A DNA stretch of 64,000 bases, taken from the NCBI RefSeq assembly GCF_014696435.1, contig NZ_JACJQG010000001.1, positions 62,001 to 126,000 on the forward strand, read 5' to 3'. Of this stretch, positions 17,280 through 25,456 are shown one piece after another. Under the pieces are notes generated by a model, which was not told the DNA's origin, made no database searches, and saw only the letters and a list, made by a program, of their open reading frames with translations. The stretch comes from Calothrix anomala FACHB-343 (lineage in GTDB: Bacteria; Cyanobacteriota; Cyanobacteriia; Cyanobacteriales; Nostocaceae). Numbering within the stretch: the first letter of the stretch is position 1; the number at the start of each line of letters is the position of its first letter. A program made the translations under genes and the position numbers.

Positions 17280-18112
17280 TGGATAGTTCTGAACGTCGCG
17301 CTCGTATTAGAGCAAATTTGGGTATTGAGCCAATTAGTCATGGTCAAGTTTACACTTTTCAAATTGCCATACCAGAGTCGGAAAAAGAGAATATTTCTCT
17401 TGAAAGGAGCCAGCTTATAGAAGATACTCTTATTCAACATAAAAGTAATCTCATTCCTCTAATTGTGCGTCGTACTGACAAATATTCTGAAGAGGAAGAG
17501 TATGAAGTTATCTATGGCGCTGATTGGTGCATTGTTGCTAAACAACTTGATATAGAAAAACTATGGGTTTGGGTTTTTGATATGAACGATGAGCAAGCTG
17601 TTGCAGTTCAAGAAGAAATGCAGCAATTGCTTGGTTCGTCAAGTAATAGAGAAAAACCTATAAACCAAGAAACTGATGTTGCTACCTTACTTGAAAGTAA
17701 GCTGAAGCCAATTTACACTAAGCTAAACCAGTTACTTTCTGACACTACAGCTAATGTAAGTAAATCAGATTTAGAACAAAAAATAATAACAATTGAAAGT
17801 CAAGTTAAAAATTTGTCATTCGCTATTGAAAGACTTGCAGTGAGCCTCCAAGAATTAATGCCTCGGCCTAAGTTGAATTTGCTAACTGCAAATGAGGAAG
17901 ATATTAAGAATGCTTTAGATGAAACAGGAGCAAATAAAAATCAAAGAAACGCTGCCTTGAAAGCTCTTCAATACTGGAAACAACCTGGCAAAACTTTAAG
18001 CTGGGAAAACTTGAGAGAATCAGCAGCATCAGGCAGTGAATATAAGATTAAGAATTTTGCGTATGGTACTTACGAAAAGCTCAGAAAAGTTTCAGAGATA
18101 CGCAGTAAATAG
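17279..18112 (+). CDS. ParB-like partition protein partner
   Basis: 277 residues. Residues about 30-115 look like a ParB/sulfiredoxin-like N domain: LERSQLIEDTLIQHKSNLIPLIVRR, then YEVIYGADW where canonical ParB has YELIxGERR, then a hydrophobic strand VWVFDM. The GERR box (CTPase/box II) is changed to GADW, so CTP hydrolysis as in canonical ParB is uncertain. Residues 155-205 are coiled coil. The C-terminal 75 residues form a helical domain (KNQRNAALKALQYWKQPG...) that could bind DNA. The start codon overlaps the ParA stop, so the pair is one transcript and probably one machine. Confidence 0.75.
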   Translation: MDSSERRARIRANLGIEPISHGQVYTFQIAIPESEKENISLERSQLIEDTLIQHKSNLIPLIVRRTDKYSEEEEYEVIYGADWCIVAKQLDIEKLWVWVFDMNDEQAVAVQEEMQQLLGSSSNREKPINQETDVATLLESKLKPIYTKLNQLLSDTTANVSKSDLEQKIITIESQVKNLSFAIERLAVSLQELMPRPKLNLLTANEEDIKNALDETGANKNQRNAALKALQYWKQPGKTLSWENLRESAASGSEYKIKNFAYGTYEKLRKVSEIRSK

Positions 18113-18212
18113 CAGGATATTATCTGTGGCGATCGCAGTCTTATCCATGACAGTAAATTTTGGTATTAACTCTCTTTTGTTTCTATACTTTGCTTTTATG
18201 CGTGAGACATTC

Positions 18213-19160
18213 TTACCTCTGTACCCTCCGCAACACATTAAACACCCGATCGCACAATCCACCAGGTAATAAAGATAACCCTAACCCAATCCAAGCTTTA
18301 GTATGAGAAAAAGACTTACCAGCTAACACCAACTCCCTACCGGCTTGCATTTCACCTTTTTCTATCAAACGCAAACCTAATATTAACTTAGCTTCTGCTA
18401 GTCGAGTCTTCCGAATAATTTCTAATTTCTCTGACTCAAACTTATAGCTTTCTAAATAGCGAATCTTATCAAATAAATAAGGAATCGCGCGATTAATACC
18501 TTGCTGTTCTGTATGGTAGCGATATTCCATCAATAATTCTGGTAAATAATAGCCTTTTTTACCAGCCAAAGCTAACCGCACAAATAAATCATTATCTTCA
18601 CAGTTTTGCATATTGGGAAGCATAAACCCCAATTCTTGCAAAGTCTGAAGCCGAAATAATGTTGCACCAACTTGAAAGCTTTGATAAATAAAAACTACTT
18701 CTAATAAATTATCGACAATACCAGCCGATAATTTTGTTCTCCCCCAGCGACGAGAATTTTCCTGAGTCAATTCATCATTTCTGGCGTTGTTAATATCGAT
18801 AATCCAGTGATCGGTACCAACAAAATCAAGGCTCGAATCTTGCTTAAGAATAGCAACAGTACGCGCTAGAAAATCTGGTGTCAGTCTATCATCATCATCA
18901 AATTTAATAAAATATTCGCCTATAGCCGCATTAAAGCCAGAGCGCATATTATTACTTTTACCAACATTTTGGTGATGACGGATATATTTAATCCGCTTAT
19001 CTGTATACTGTGACATTAGATTGCTTGTACCATCACTAGAACCATCATCACAGATAATTAATTCAAAGTCCTGATAACTCTGCTGCATTACACTTTCAAT
19101 AGCGTAAGGCAATAAATTTACTCTATTAAAAGTAGGAATACAAATACTAATTTTACTCAC
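18213..19160 (-). CDS. Family 2 glycosyltransferase
   Basis: 315 residues. The GT-A fold begins ISICIPTFNRVNLLPYAIESVMQQ, with LIICDDGSSDGT (first acidic motif) and YFIKFDDDDRLTP, which contains the metal-binding DxD (about 92-96). The C terminus is helical without clear membrane segments, so it is a soluble or peripheral enzyme that adds a sugar to a surface glycan or protein. The acceptor is not predictable. It is convergent with the ParB-like gene and divergent from another glycosyltransferase at 19458. Confidence 0.88.
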   Translation of the reverse strand: MSKISICIPTFNRVNLLPYAIESVMQQSYQDFELIICDDGSSDGTSNLMSQYTDKRIKYIRHHQNVGKSNNMRSGFNAAIGEYFIKFDDDDRLTPDFLARTVAILKQDSSLDFVGTDHWIIDINNARNDELTQENSRRWGRTKLSAGIVDNLLEVVFIYQSFQVGATLFRLQTLQELGFMLPNMQNCEDNDLFVRLALAGKKGYYLPELLMEYRYHTEQQGINRAIPYLFDKIRYLESYKFESEKLEIIRKTRLAEAKLILGLRLIEKGEMQAGRELVLAGKSFSHTKAWIGLGLSLLPGGLCDRVFNVLRRVQR

Positions 19161-19457
19161 AATAACTAAAAGCTTTCATAGATAAAAATTAGCCTATATT
19201 TTAGTATTCCCAATACTACAGCTATCTTAACACCAATCTTAAAAATATTAACCGCGAAAATACTTAGTTAACTGTACTTACAACTAGAAATTATAGTTAG
19301 GGTTGTCAACTGTGCTGTACTAAATTTCGCGTAGTTTTGATTTAGTGAATTTCTAGCAAAAATATCTCAGGGATATTCGTGATGACAATCAACATTAACT
19401 GAAGTCATTGTATATATATGATTGCCTTTATTGGTGTTATTACAGAAATTATTTTAT

Positions 19458-20678
19458 ATGAATATACTGATGCTATCTTCTACTTTTCCCTATCCACCCA
19501 CGCGGGGGGGAACCCAGGTGAGAACTTTTAATTTACTCAAATATTTGAGCCAACGTCACCATATTACTCTGCTAACTCAGCGCGATCGCACTGTCACAGA
19601 AGCGGAAATAGCAGGATTAAAGGATTGCGTAGATCTGGCGGTGATTTTTGAAAGTCCCTCAGAAATCGACACAACTGACGGAATATTCAAGAAACTCCAG
19701 CGCTTCAGCTCATTTTTGCAACAGGGTACACCGCCGAGTGTACTCAGCCGCTATTCTATTGAAATGCAAGAATGGATTGATCGTGCTGTTGAAGCCGAAA
19801 AATATGATGCGATCGCTTGCGAACATAGCGTGAATGAAATTTATATTCGTCCTCATTTCCAAAAACAGCTAAGAACTGTAGTTAATATCCACAGTTCAGT
19901 CTACGGTAGCTGCTATAACCAACTCGCCACTGGTATTTCCGAAAATAAATTGAGAGATCAAATTAATCTGCCACTTTTACGGCGTTACGAGCAAAACTAC
20001 TGTTCTAAGTTCTCTGCAATTGTCGTCACAACCGCAGAAGACAAAATCCAATTACAAGAATTTAACCCTAATAGTGAAATTACGGTAATTCCCAATGGTG
20101 TAGATTTAGTATCTTTTCCTTATAGAAAAAGCGATCCGGGAGGACATCGCTTAATATTTATCGGTGCAATGGATAATTTAGCCAATATTGATGCAGTGTG
20201 CTTCTTTAGTCAAGAAGTACTACCAGAAATCCAGAAAATTTACCCCGATACCACTTTAGATATTGTCGGTAGTCATCCAGCACCAGAGGTTTTAGCCTTG
20301 AAAAAACAACCAGGAATTACTGTGACTGGGCGCGTGCCTTCAATGGTAGAGTATTTACACAAATCAACCGTCTGCATTGTACCAATGCGGACGGGTTTTG
20401 GGATTAAAAATAAAACTTTAGAAGCAATGGCTGCCGGTGTACCGATAGTAGGAAGCGATCGCGGTTTAGAAGGGTTAGGTGTAGATGGTAAAGATACACC
20501 ACTAAAAGCGCTCAGAGCAAATACACCAGCAGATTATGTGACTGCGATTAGTCAACTATTCGATGTTCCACAACTACGACACGAGTTGTCTGTTCGTAGT
20601 AGAGAACTTATAGAAACAGAATTCACTTGGGAGATTGCTGGTAAACACTACGAACAAGTATGTTGTCCTCAGCAATGA
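19458..20678 (+). CDS. Glycosyltransferase family 4/1 type
   Basis: 406 residues from ATG 19458 (MNILMLSSTFPYPP, the typical first strand); a start 12 codons earlier would put a poorly matching extension before it. The GT-B fold has GGTQVRTFNLLKYL near the N terminus, a linker with VIPNGVD, and the donor-site segment FGIKNKTLEAMAAGVPIVGSDRGLEG, where the Glu of the EAMAAG motif binds the nucleotide sugar. It resembles PEP-CTERM/exosortase-associated or exopolysaccharide glycosyltransferases. The divergent neighbour at 18213-19160 is also a glycosyltransferase, so the two may serve one surface glycan. Confidence 0.88.
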   Translation: MNILMLSSTFPYPPTRGGTQVRTFNLLKYLSQRHHITLLTQRDRTVTEAEIAGLKDCVDLAVIFESPSEIDTTDGIFKKLQRFSSFLQQGTPPSVLSRYSIEMQEWIDRAVEAEKYDAIACEHSVNEIYIRPHFQKQLRTVVNIHSSVYGSCYNQLATGISENKLRDQINLPLLRRYEQNYCSKFSAIVVTTAEDKIQLQEFNPNSEITVIPNGVDLVSFPYRKSDPGGHRLIFIGAMDNLANIDAVCFFSQEVLPEIQKIYPDTTLDIVGSHPAPEVLALKKQPGITVTGRVPSMVEYLHKSTVCIVPMRTGFGIKNKTLEAMAAGVPIVGSDRGLEGLGVDGKDTPLKALRANTPADYVTAISQLFDVPQLRHELSVRSRELIETEFTWEIAGKHYEQVCCPQQ

Positions 20679-20803
20679 TTAGGGAACAATCGCGATCGAG
20701 TATAAACAAGCAATGGGTAGGAGTCACAAATATCTATCTTCTTTGTTCTCCTTGTCTTCCTTGTCCCTTTTGTTAATACATCAAATAGGATTGCGATATT
20801 TAA

Positions 20804-21136
20804 TTACTGTTCCATTGTCGGTACAGGAAAAATCCTACTCGATATGGGAATACGTGGATTGGATGTTGTAGCTGTTGTAGTTGCAGCAGCATTTGGAGTG
20901 GTATTATCAGAATTTTCAGATAAAATATCTGCTTTTTTATTTGTTGAATTGCTGGAGTCAGAGTTATTAGATACAGCTTTTTCTGAATTAGTAGATAACT
21001 CCGAAGAGATAGGACTAATGTGATTAACATTGCTGTTATGCACTTCTACCAAGACTTGCGCTTGAGCAGGAATAACAACAAAGGCAGAAAATGTTGTGAA
21101 AATTAGTGGTGTCAGCTTATAAAAAAATTGGGACAT
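20804..21136 (-). CDS. Small secreted Asn/Ser/Thr-rich protein
   Basis: 110 residues with a clear signal peptide: FFYKLTPLIFTTFSAFVV followed by IPAQAQ, with cleavage expected after AQA (about residue 26). The mature part is low-complexity, rich in Asn, Ser, Thr and Ala (SSELSTNSE, NAAATTTATTSN), with no domain recognised. The start is ATG at 21136. It is probably periplasmic or released. An overlapping frame (20800-21030) in another phase lacks these features. Function unknown; the signal peptide is the main support for it being real. Confidence 0.6.
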   Translation of the reverse strand: MSQFFYKLTPLIFTTFSAFVVIPAQAQVLVEVHNSNVNHISPISSELSTNSEKAVSNNSDSSNSTNKKADILSENSDNTTPNAAATTTATTSNPRIPISSRIFPVPTMEQ

Positions 21137-22056
21137 ATTTCTTAATTTCTTGGTAAAATGTTACTCATGAAAAATCAAGTTTTAGTTATCAACAAAGAGG
21201 AAATTTGCATAAATACACTCTTTGACCAGATATATTATTTTGTATATTTATCTGGTGTAACTAATAAAAATATAAGCTGAGTAACATTTCCCATATAAGA
21301 GGAATTATACGGATTTTTTGATAGGCAATTATTTTGTTATTGTTAAATACTAATTTATCTTTTGAACCTAAATAAAAATAAAATATGAGGTTTTGAATAA
21401 CTACAGTAAGATTTCTGAATGCTGTTTAAATCTCTACGCTGCAAAGGTCATGCTAATAAGCGGTTAGCTCAAATTAACTTTAAAGTTGCTTGTCTAGGCA
21501 ATCTTAACAACTTTACAGTGGATAATATTTCATTAATTTTGGTTATATCTTTATAAAATTTGAATGAAGAGGAATCTCTGCACCCGAACTAAAATTGAAT
21601 TTATTATGTAGGCTAAAGCTTAGGGTGCGTTACCCTGAGCTAACGCACCCTAATACAGTTTTGTTATTAATGTCTAATTACAAAAATATAAGATTTTAAC
21701 TTTGATTAATTAAAAAATTATCTTTTTTTATTACTAGCACAGTTACTATTAAAGAGATTTTGCAAGTAGGAGAGGGTAAATCTAGCTTGAAATAAGGTAG
21801 AAAAGCTATGAGAAAAGCACCCTGTAACTATATAAAAAGTTCAATCAACTGCTGATTAATGGTAGGTATCAATTTTTGACAACTCTGAAAAAATGCTATC
21901 GAGCTACAAACTTGCGAAATCTGGAGAAATAGGTTTCTCTGTTGAGGTAGATAAATGGTTAGATGCAACAAGGACAATCCACTATAAACAATAACGTTTT
22001 CGTTCGATACTTTACCAACTTCAATTACTCCACTTTAGAGTTATTGAAAGAGCTAA
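21137..22056. other. Long intergenic region, 920 bp
   Basis: AT-rich, no gene seen on either strand. It contains one perfect hairpin (21620-21653). No T-run terminator or clear promoter could be fixed. Confidence 0.5.
21620..21653. repeat. Palindrome of the TAGGGTGCGTTA family
   Basis: TTAGGGTGCGTTA, eight-base loop, TAACGCACCCTAA: perfect 13-bp arms. The same arm sequence is seen in the element at 11607-11693, so it belongs to a dispersed family. Confidence 0.8.
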
Positions 22057-22701
22057 CTAGGCTGTAACCTTCTTTTTAGCTAAGTTTTGGACTTGTTTTT
22101 TCTTCAAAGCAACTCCCATTCCTAAAGCTGTTACCGATCCTAGAATGGTTAAAGGTTCGGGTACATTAATAGTCATTGAGTAGCTACCTGGTTTTCCACT
22201 AATTTCATTTGCAGTCAAAACCCCTGTACTTACATATTTACCATTTTTGTAAAATGCTCCTAAGAAGTCAAAACCTGCTCTTGTAGTATTTCGAGCTGAG
22301 TTTCTGGTTCTGGTCGCTTCAAATGGGTTATTGATTTTGAAACTTAGAGCGGGGTCACTAGTAAATGTAATGAATGGATTGCTTGATGTCCCTGTATAAT
22401 CGGCTATCGTTCTTGATCCTAAAGTTGTTATATTTGTAGGGTTGGTGAGTTTAACACTCGATACGTTAACCTGTGAATTTAGTGTTAAACCAGAAAACAG
22501 CGCACCACCGAAACTTTCTACTTTACTGTTCTTGAAAAAGATGGTGTCAGTTGTTGGACTCTTCTGACCTCCATTCAAAAAATCGGAAGTTCCAACAATA
22601 TTGAGAAAAGCTGCTTGAGCTGGTGAAACACCGAAAGTGCTACCTACAGCGAAGGCGCTACAAGTTACAGCAATCCCAATGCTGATGGTTTTGAAATTCA
22701 T
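22057..22701 (-). CDS. PEP-CTERM sorting-signal protein
   Basis: 214 residues. The N-terminal signal peptide (ISIGIAVTCSAFAVGSTFGV, then SPAQA cut site) is followed by a beta-rich mature domain. The C terminus has VPEP at about 180, a hydrophobic helix TILGSVTALGMGVAL and a basic tail KKKQVQNLAKKK: the PEP-CTERM tripartite signal handled by an exosortase. The product is expected at the cell surface or in the extracellular matrix. AAAGGAGA lies at proper distance before the ATG at 22701. Many paralogous PEP-CTERM proteins are known from filamentous cyanobacteria; a specific role is not evident. No exosortase gene is in the window. Confidence 0.88.
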   Translation of the reverse strand: MNFKTISIGIAVTCSAFAVGSTFGVSPAQAAFLNIVGTSDFLNGGQKSPTTDTIFFKNSKVESFGGALFSGLTLNSQVNVSSVKLTNPTNITTLGSRTIADYTGTSSNPFITFTSDPALSFKINNPFEATRTRNSARNTTRAGFDFLGAFYKNGKYVSTGVLTANEISGKPGSYSMTINVPEPLTILGSVTALGMGVALKKKQVQNLAKKKVTA

Positions 22702-23380
22702 TATTTTCTCCTTTGAAAAATAATTTGTTGAGTCCGATCTGCAAACATTTTCAACACAAGAACATTAAGTTGGTGTTGATTTGGCAAGCATTCATTGCCT
22801 GAATTGTATAAGCTTTAACTAGCAGTTACAGTCATGAATTAACCTGATTGTTGCAGATATATCTCTATTATTAAGTATTCATCCTGAAAAAACGTAAAGT
22901 TTTGATGAAAGCAACACGTTTAATTATTAACTTTATTTAAAGTAGTAATTATCCCTATATAACAGGGAATTGCTTTAGACTACCTACTTGATTAAGAAAC
23001 TTTGAAATGTATAGTTAATCTAAAAAAATTAGAAAAATCAGCTAACAGATAGATGGCAATACTTTGACAGTAGTATTAAATGAACGACTGACAAAGAATC
23101 GAACGCTAAAAATAACCTAAATACTGTAATGAATTGAGTTGTTGGCTTACTAACTGCATTATTGCTGGACGGTGCTACGCAGTCAACAAATACCCATATT
23201 TTTGTCTTGAATCTTAAAAGGCATATAAAAAAACTCATAAATAAAATATCCAACCAATCAGGGCTTGTTTGCCAACTGTTGGTTGGATATTTTAAACAGG
23301 CGATCGCCAAATTTTTATCAACCTATATTAAGGTAGTCTATGTCTAAATTCTTCAATAAAACATCACCCTAAAGGGTAAT
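22702..23380. other. Intergenic region, 679 bp
   Basis: No convincing gene. The right part holds the hairpin at 23242-23294. A 90-codon leftward frame at 23038-23310 runs through this hairpin and has no recognisable domain. Confidence 0.5.
23242..23294 (-). terminator. Hairpin downstream of aroF
   Basis: Perfect arms of about 15 bp (AAAATATCCAACCAA at 23243 and its complement ending 23293) around a 21-base loop, about 90 bp beyond the aroF stop. The flank on the aroF strand is T-rich but not a clean T-run. Either a transcript end or a repeat. Confidence 0.45.
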
Positions 23381-24253
23381 TTAAGCAGCACAAAAAATCG
23401 GGGCTGATTTTAAATTTACCCCGCTTAATTCCGAAATATTTCGCCCAACAGCTGTAGCTAGAGGTTTTAAACTAGCAACCAAATTCACCATATCTTCTAA
23501 AGATAGAGCTTGACGCGCATCGGAAACAGATTGTTCTGGTTCTGGATGACATTCAATAATTAATCCATCTGCACCACAAGCAACAGCTGCTTTAGCCATA
23601 GGTGCGACTAATTCCCGCTTACCAACGGCATGGGATGGATCTACGATTACAGGTAAATGAGTAATTTGCTTGAGAGCGGCTACTGCTCCTAAATCTAAAA
23701 CATTGCGAGTGTAATTATCAAAGCTGCGAATACCTCTTTCGCAGAGTACTACATGGGGATTGCCGTGACTTAAAATATATTCTGCTGCCATGACGAATTC
23801 TTCAATCGTCGCTGCTAGCCCGCGCTTGAGTAATATTGGTTTATTAACTTGTCCTAAAGCTTTGAGTAAATCGAAGTTTTGCATATTTCGGCTACCAACT
23901 TGCAACATATCAGCATGGGCGGCCACTATATCTATTTGGGCAATTGACATAACTTCAGTAACTACTGGTACATTGTAGCGCGATCGCACAGCTGCCAAAA
24001 TTTCTAGCCCGTCTTCTCCCATGCCTTGAAAAGCGTAAGGAGATGTGCGCGGTTTGTAAACACCGCCACGCAAGGCTTGTACAGGTGCAGCTGCTAACTT
24101 TTGGGCTACAGTCTCCATTTGCTCTAAACTTTCTACCGTACAAGGGCCACCAATAATAACAATTTCTTCACCGCCAAAGCTGACTGTTTCGGAAATTTTA
24201 ACAATTGTTTTGTGGCTGGTGTGGGATTGTGCAGCGAGTTGAGCATGAATCAT
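23381..24253 (-). CDS. aroF: 3-deoxy-7-phosphoheptulonate (DAHP) synthase, type I-beta
   Basis: 290 residues. It condenses phosphoenolpyruvate and erythrose 4-phosphate to DAHP, the first step of the shikimate path to Phe, Tyr and Trp. Recognisable family segments: [78 protein letters not shown] and [11 protein letters not shown] (metal- and substrate-binding). There is no extra N-terminal ACT/ferredoxin-like or chorismate mutase domain, so classic allosteric feedback is not obvious. CAAGGAG precedes ATG 24253 at good distance. A terminator ends about 42 bp upstream and a short aromatic leader ORF lies before it, so expression is probably controlled by attenuation (see the leader entries). 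Confidence 0.95.
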   Translation of the reverse strand: MIHAQLAAQSHTSHKTIVKISETVSFGGEEIVIIGGPCTVESLEQMETVAQKLAAAPVQALRGGVYKPRTSPYAFQGMGEDGLEILAAVRSRYNVPVVTEVMSIAQIDIVAAHADMLQVGSRNMQNFDLLKALGQVNKPILLKRGLAATIEEFVMAAEYILSHGNPHVVLCERGIRSFDNYTRNVLDLGAVAALKQITHLPVIVDPSHAVGKRELVAPMAKAAVACGADGLIIECHPEPEQSVSDARQALSLEDMVNLVASLKPLATAVGRNISELSGVNLKSAPIFCAA

Positions 24254-24294
24254 GGGAAATTCTCCTTGTAATTAGTTATCAGTGTGAGTGGGCT

Positions 24295-24333
24295 AATAAA
24301 AAAGCCCGGAATCTCGTTTTGAGAGTTCCGGGC
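24295..24333 (-). terminator. Attenuator terminator directly upstream of aroF
   Basis: On the aroF strand: GCCCGGAACTCTC, loop AAAAC, GAGATTCCGGGC, then TTTTTTATT. The stem has one bulged C. It lies between the leader ORF and aroF, so it must be bypassed for aroF to be transcribed. Its 5' arm (24325-24332) is complementary over 8 bases to 24365-24372 at the end of the leader ORF. Confidence 0.88.
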
Positions 24334-24361
24334 GCGTTCTGAATCATCGACATGACGCTAT

Positions 24362-24430
24362 CTACCCGGAACTTGCTCTGGGCCAAAAGTAAAAACCATA
24401 AAACCAGCTACCGAAATAGATCGCGATCAT
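24362..24430 (-). CDS. Aromatic-rich leader peptide of the aroF attenuator
   Basis: A 22-codon ORF, ATG at 24430 and TAG at 24362-24364. AGGAG (24437-24441) stands six bases before the ATG. Nine of 22 residues are aromatic: Tyr5, Phe6, Trp9, Phe10, Tyr11, Phe13, Tyr14, Phe15, Trp16; the C terminus is P-R-A-S-S-G. Such density just upstream of a terminator and of the first enzyme of aromatic amino acid synthesis fits a ribosome-stalling sensor. Ribosomes that stall at codons 9-16 would leave GTTCCGGG (24365-24372) free to pair with the terminator's 5' arm and allow aroF transcription. Ribosomes reaching the TAG cover that segment, and the terminator forms. The mechanism is inferred; the elements are seen directly. 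Confidence 0.85.
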   Translation of the reverse strand: MIAIYFGSWFYGFYFWPRASSG

Positions 24431-24441
24431 AAAAAGCTCCT

Positions 24442-24475
24442 AAAAAACAAAAACCGCAGAGTTTGCTCTGCGGTT
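24442..24475 (-). terminator. Second, upstream terminator in the aroF leader
   Basis: On the aroF strand: AACCGCAGAG, loop CAAA, CTCTGCGGTT, then TTTGTTTTTT. A perfect 10-bp stem with a T-run, placed just before the leader ORF's ribosome binding site. It would end transcripts before the leader peptide unless the competing helix with 24512-24523 forms. Confidence 0.85.
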
Positions 24476-24523
24476 CACCGGGCGGTTTCCATTAGGAAAC
24501 TGTATTCACCGCCGGTGAACCGC
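24470..24523 (-). promoter_or_regulatory. Alternative RNA helix competing with the upstream terminator
   Basis: 24512-24523 (GCGGTTCACCGG on the aroF strand) is a perfect 12-bp complement of 24470-24481 (CCGGTGAACCGC). The second arm overlaps the 5' arm of the terminator at 24466-24475, so the two helices exclude each other. Inside lies a small hairpin, GTTTCC-TAAT-GGAAAC (24485-24500), with a GGCGGT/ACCGCC helix next to it. This is antiterminator geometry, possibly a riboswitch or protein-binding leader. Confidence 0.65.
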
Positions 24524-24623
24524 CTTTTGCCAAAAATAAAAGTAAGATTTGCTGTTGAACATTTTTAGGGCACGCAACTAGATAATATTTGATGTAAATC
24601 AATGTAAACCTTATATAGAATCC

Positions 24624-24652
24624 ACGATAACAGACACAGTTGGCGGCGTCAA
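24624..24652 (-). promoter_or_regulatory. Candidate sigma-70-type promoter of the aroF leader
   Basis: TTGACG (24647-24652), 17-bp spacer, TATCGT (24624-24629), read on the aroF strand. The start of transcription would fall near 24617, about 95 bases before the first leader helix. The -35 is good and the -10 is weak; TATATAAGG just downstream is an alternative. Confidence 0.4.
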
Positions 24653-24714
24653 TACCTCCACAACTCTCAAAAAAGGGTTAAACTCAGTACTATTGCGCCA
24701 ACTAAGACGGTTTC

Positions 24715-24810
24715 CTAGGTTGAAAATAGGGTTGACTGTTGACTGTTGACTGTTGACTGTTGACTCTTAAGAGAGATTTTCATGCTGGGTTGTGGGATTT
24801 TCCCGTGATT
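24715..24810. repeat. Dispersed repeat copy A with embedded TTGACTG heptads
   Basis: A flank GGTTGAAAATAGG, five TTGACTG units, then GAGAGATTTTCATG, GGTTGTGGGATTTTC and CGTGA. The same flanks recur at 27053-27228 (twice) and 34612-34684 with other or fewer heptads. Confidence 0.75.
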
Positions 24811-24964
24811 GACTGCCTTGTAAACCGTAGGATTTATATTAACTTACCAGTATTTTTGGGTCATGGGTTATGGGAAGCGATTAACTCTCAAATATCTAAA
24901 AATTCAGCATTTTTCTCAAATACCACATAGACCCTATCACCTCACTAGTGACACTTAAGTATAT

Positions 24965-25456
24965 ATGATGCCTCGCTCCAAACTTTTAGCCACATCTTTC
25001 GACTATCAAGGAGTTTACCCTTGCCCGGTTTGTCGTGTTGGTAAGATTACTCACATGCCATTAATGGAAGCAGTGGCTTGTGACTTTTGTCAAGAAATTT
25101 TTACTGTGAACCTCGAACAACAGCAAATCAAAATGGCTTCTCGTCAACCTCCCTTGATTTGGCGTTGGAATGGTTTTAGCTGGACAGAAGCTCAGTTAGA
25201 AGGGGTGGAACTTGGCTGGGGCTATGGTTTGGCAGCTATTGCTTTCATACTATTACCCACAACTTTGATTGGCATTATAGCTTACAATTTTCCGCCAACT
25301 CCCCATCAATTTATTACTTGGGTTCCATATATCTGGACTATATTGACTTTTTTGTTACATTTAGCAATTATTCTTTGGATTGTGATTGAAGTTTATCAAA
25401 TTCCCGTCACAGCATATTTAAGAGCGATAAATCGCTGGAGAAGTAGACAAATGTAG
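24965..25456 (+). CDS. Conserved membrane protein with N-terminal zinc ribbon
   Basis: 163 residues. Residues about 19-42 carry CPVCRVG and CDFCQE, a zinc-ribbon pair. A loop follows with PPLIWRWNGFSWTEAQL, then two membrane helices (about 90-110, GLAAIAFILLPTTLIGIIAY; and about 120-145, WTILTFLLHLAIILWIVIEVY), ending in a basic tail. This looks like a conserved cyanobacterial membrane protein without a known role. No gene is close enough to form an operon. It is transcribed away from aroF. Confidence 0.75.
   Translation: MMPRSKLLATSFDYQGVYPCPVCRVGKITHMPLMEAVACDFCQEIFTVNLEQQQIKMASRQPPLIWRWNGFSWTEAQLEGVELGWGYGLAAIAFILLPTTLIGIIAYNFPPTPHQFITWVPYIWTILTFLLHLAIILWIVIEVYQIPVTAYLRAINRWRSRQM

Noticed and set aside
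14632-18112. Integrated plasmid
   Set aside because: Two ParA loci and a ParB-like gene are present, but no replication initiator, integrase or attachment repeats were found.
20800-21030. 76-codon hydrophobic ORF on the - strand
   Set aside because: It overlaps, in another phase, the signal-peptide-bearing frame 20804-21136, which is the better candidate.
23038-23310. 90-codon ORF on the - strand
   Set aside because: It runs through the hairpin at 23242-23294, has no domain, and no ribosome binding site was seen.
24470-24523. Known cyanobacterial glutamine riboswitch (glnA or Downstream-peptide type)
   Set aside because: Position and a following short ORF fit, but the conserved core I remember is not visible, and the ORF is aromatic-rich ahead of aroF.
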